Assembly (NCBI GenBank): GCA_028223755.1
Contig: JAOIUY010000007.1
Span: 1 to 64,000, forward strand
DNA from: Pseudomonadales bacterium
GTDB lineage: Bacteria; Pseudomonadota; Gammaproteobacteria; Pseudomonadales; UBA7434
Direction: 5' to 3'
DNA: 64,000 nucleotides
How positions within the stretch are numbered: position 1 is the first letter of the stretch; every line of letters begins with the position of its first letter. The notes below the pieces were generated by a model. That model worked only from the letters and a program-made list of their open reading frames with translations. It was not told the origin of the DNA and ran no database searches. This document shows positions 62,742 to 64,000 of this stretch, piece by piece. The translations under genes were made by a program, and so were the position numbers.

Positions 62742-64000
62742 ATGATTGAATCAAATATTTTGCAACAAAATATCCAGCGAATAAATCATTGGTTATGGGA
62801 TACGAATATCAACGAATCTGCACTATGGCAGCGCTCGATGATAAAGTTTTTTCAGATAATGTATGCAGTGATACGTGACTTACGCGATGGCCAGTTAAGT
62901 CTGCGAGCAATGAGCTTGGTTTATACCACAGTCATTGCCATTGTCCCGCTGTTAGCGTTGAGTTTTTCGGTCTTAAAAGGTTTTGGATTGCATAATGAAG
63001 TTGAGCCGGCTTTGCTAGAGGCATTAGTTTCATTGGGTGATAAGCGCTTTGATATTGTCAGCAATGTTATGGGTTTTATCGATAATATAAAGGTAGGCGT
63101 ATTAGGCGCTGTTGGTTTTGCACTTTTGATTTACAGTGTGATATCAATGATGCATAAAATTGAAAATTCATTTAATTACACTTGGCAAATCAAACGCGAT
63201 AGAAACATGTCTCAACGTTTTCGTGATTATCTTAGTGTGATTTTTGTAGCGCCATTAATGATTTTTTTATCGGCAGCTATTACCACGTCGGCCAATACCG
63301 GCGTGGTCATTTCTTATATTGAAGCGCTTCCAGCAGGCGCAGACTTTGTTGGCTTTATTAGCACCTTGATCCCTTATTTAATTATGTCTTGGGGATTTGC
63401 TTTTATTTATATGTTTTTGCCCAATACACGCGTCAAAATGCTTGCCGCTTTTGTTGGTGGTTTAGTGACTGCAATTATTTGGAAATTTATGGGCTGGGGC
63501 GTATCGACATTTGTCGCTAACTCAGCAAGCAGTATTGCTATTTATTCAGCATTTGCATCGGTCATTATTTTAATGGTCTGGATGTATGTTGGTTGGCTTG
63601 TGTTATTAGTCGGCGCCAGTGTTTCATTTTATTTTCAAAATCCGCAATACATTCTTATTCGACGTGATGACGTTCAGCTCAATGGTGAAGATTCTGAAAG
63701 CCTTGCGCTAAGCCTGTTATATCTTATTGGTTTACATTACCACAAAAATCTAGCCGCATGGGAGATCGACTTATTAGCAAAACGATTAAGTGTTGCGCCG
63801 CATTTGGTTGATGAGATGATAGATTTCCTTGAGTCCCTGGGCTATATCGTCCGAGCTGGCGAGTCATCTTTATTAATTTATCCAGCTCAACCTATAGAGA
63901 AAATAATAGTTGCCCAAGTGTTAAGGCAGTTACGTGAACAGGGCTTAAACGCAAAGCACTCAAAAGCAGTTGATTGTGAGGTGAGTGGTGAGCCAGCAGT
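62742..64000 (+). CDS. YihY/BrkB family inner-membrane protein, C-terminus beyond window
   Basis: I read an ATG at 62742 (AAGG upstream), open to the window end, giving about 419 codons. The protein has six hydrophobic helices in the YihY fold: SLRAMSLVYTTVIAIVPLLA, VGVLGAVGFALLIYSVISMM with HKIENSFNYTWQIKRDR, IPYLIMSWGFAFIYMFLPNT, and SAFASVIILMVWMYVGWLVL. A cytoplasmic winged-helix-like tail follows (WEIDLLAKRLSVAPHLVDEM). It was once misnamed RNase BN; its role is unresolved. The C-terminal tail extends past the window. Confidence 0.92.
   Translation, partial: MIESNILQQNIQRINHWLWDTNINESALWQRSMIKFFQIMYAVIRDLRDGQLSLRAMSLVYTTVIAIVPLLALSFSVLKGFGLHNEVEPALLEALVSLGDKRFDIVSNVMGFIDNIKVGVLGAVGFALLIYSVISMMHKIENSFNYTWQIKRDRNMSQRFRDYLSVIFVAPLMIFLSAAITTSANTGVVISYIEALPAGADFVGFISTLIPYLIMSWGFAFIYMFLPNTRVKMLAAFVGGLVTAIIWKFMGWGVSTFVANSASSIAIYSAFASVIILMVWMYVGWLVLLVGASVSFYFQNPQYILIRRDDVQLNGEDSESLALSLLYLIGLHYHKNLAAWEIDLLAKRLSVAPHLVDEMIDFLESLGYIVRAGESSLLIYPAQPIEKIIVAQVLRQLREQGLNAKHSKAVDCEVSGEPA

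Noticed and set aside
1-64000. tRNA, rRNA, CRISPR, prophage or transposase genes
   Set aside because: I looked for cloverleaf-like spacers, repeated arrays with regular spacing, and integrase or transposase motifs, and found none I could support.

Overview
The window (about 43-45% G+C by eye) is a chromosomal segment of a Gram-negative gammaproteobacterium, most likely a marine, Pseudomonas-related lineage of the Cellvibrionales/Spongiibacteraceae type. This is inferred from gene content and order: parE-yqiA-cpdA-yqiB next to tolC; parC, serB, a fimX-like gene and its partner; psd-rhdA-rsgA and orn; trxA-rho; rsd-dsbB; and divergent fpr/finR. All of these resemble Pseudomonas and E. coli neighbourhoods. 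There are no rRNA or tRNA genes, CRISPR arrays, insertion sequences or prophage genes that I can support. Most of the window is housekeeping.

Layout. 1-459: end of trmL. 814-4852: a decayed remnant of the MSHA type IV pilus locus (mshI with an early stop, a pilN-like mshI2, an in-frame mshJ-mshQ fusion broken by a stop, and mshP). 4877-7398: ntrC and ntrB, with a perfect NtrC palindrome upstream. 7720-8943: a membrane-anchored retropepsin-like protease. 8948-11483: rubrerythrin, an Fe-S oxidoreductase and DUF3501. 11672-16295: a DUF4124 protein, parE, yqiA (broken), cpdA and yqiB. 16642-19437: tolC and waaA, convergent. 19563-21347: glnA behind a textbook enhancer plus sigma-54 promoter. 21589-24987: a histidine-rich ZnuD-type receptor with a small partner, and a DMT exporter across a candidate Zur box. 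25158-27413: cobalamin riboswitch and btuB. 27527-31680: dusC, fpr/finR and an SNF transporter. 31954-37979: typA-dtd, an SDR, a lipoprotein alkaline phosphatase and a PhoH ATPase. 38472-45874: parC, serB, a frameshifted fimX-like gene and its uncharacterised partner. 46036-52219: epmB/efp-epmA, psd, rhdA, rsgA and orn. 52265-54863: rho, trxA and slyX. 55145-64000: DUF4124, FKBP isomerase, WD40 lipoprotein, rsd, dsbB, a lone FliL-like protein, gshA, a DUF924 protein and the start of a YihY/BrkB membrane protein.

The genes connect in several ways. NtrB/NtrC, the palindrome at 7582-7598 and the glnA enhancers form one nitrogen circuit, although glnA lies about 12.5 kb from ntrBC. EpmB, EF-P and EpmA form the beta-lysylation pathway for polyproline translation. 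ZnuD and its partner suggest zinc uptake, and the riboswitch plus BtuB suggest cobalamin uptake.

The most unusual signal is gene decay. Four genes are broken by single lesions (three in-frame TAA stops and one +1 slip in a G5/C5 tract), and the MSHA locus also carries a large deletion scar. Two of the affected loci, MSHA and FimX, concern type IV pili. This suggests recent loss of surface attachment or twitching, unless assembly or sequencing error explains it. I did not find a clearly new multi-gene defence or biosynthetic system.
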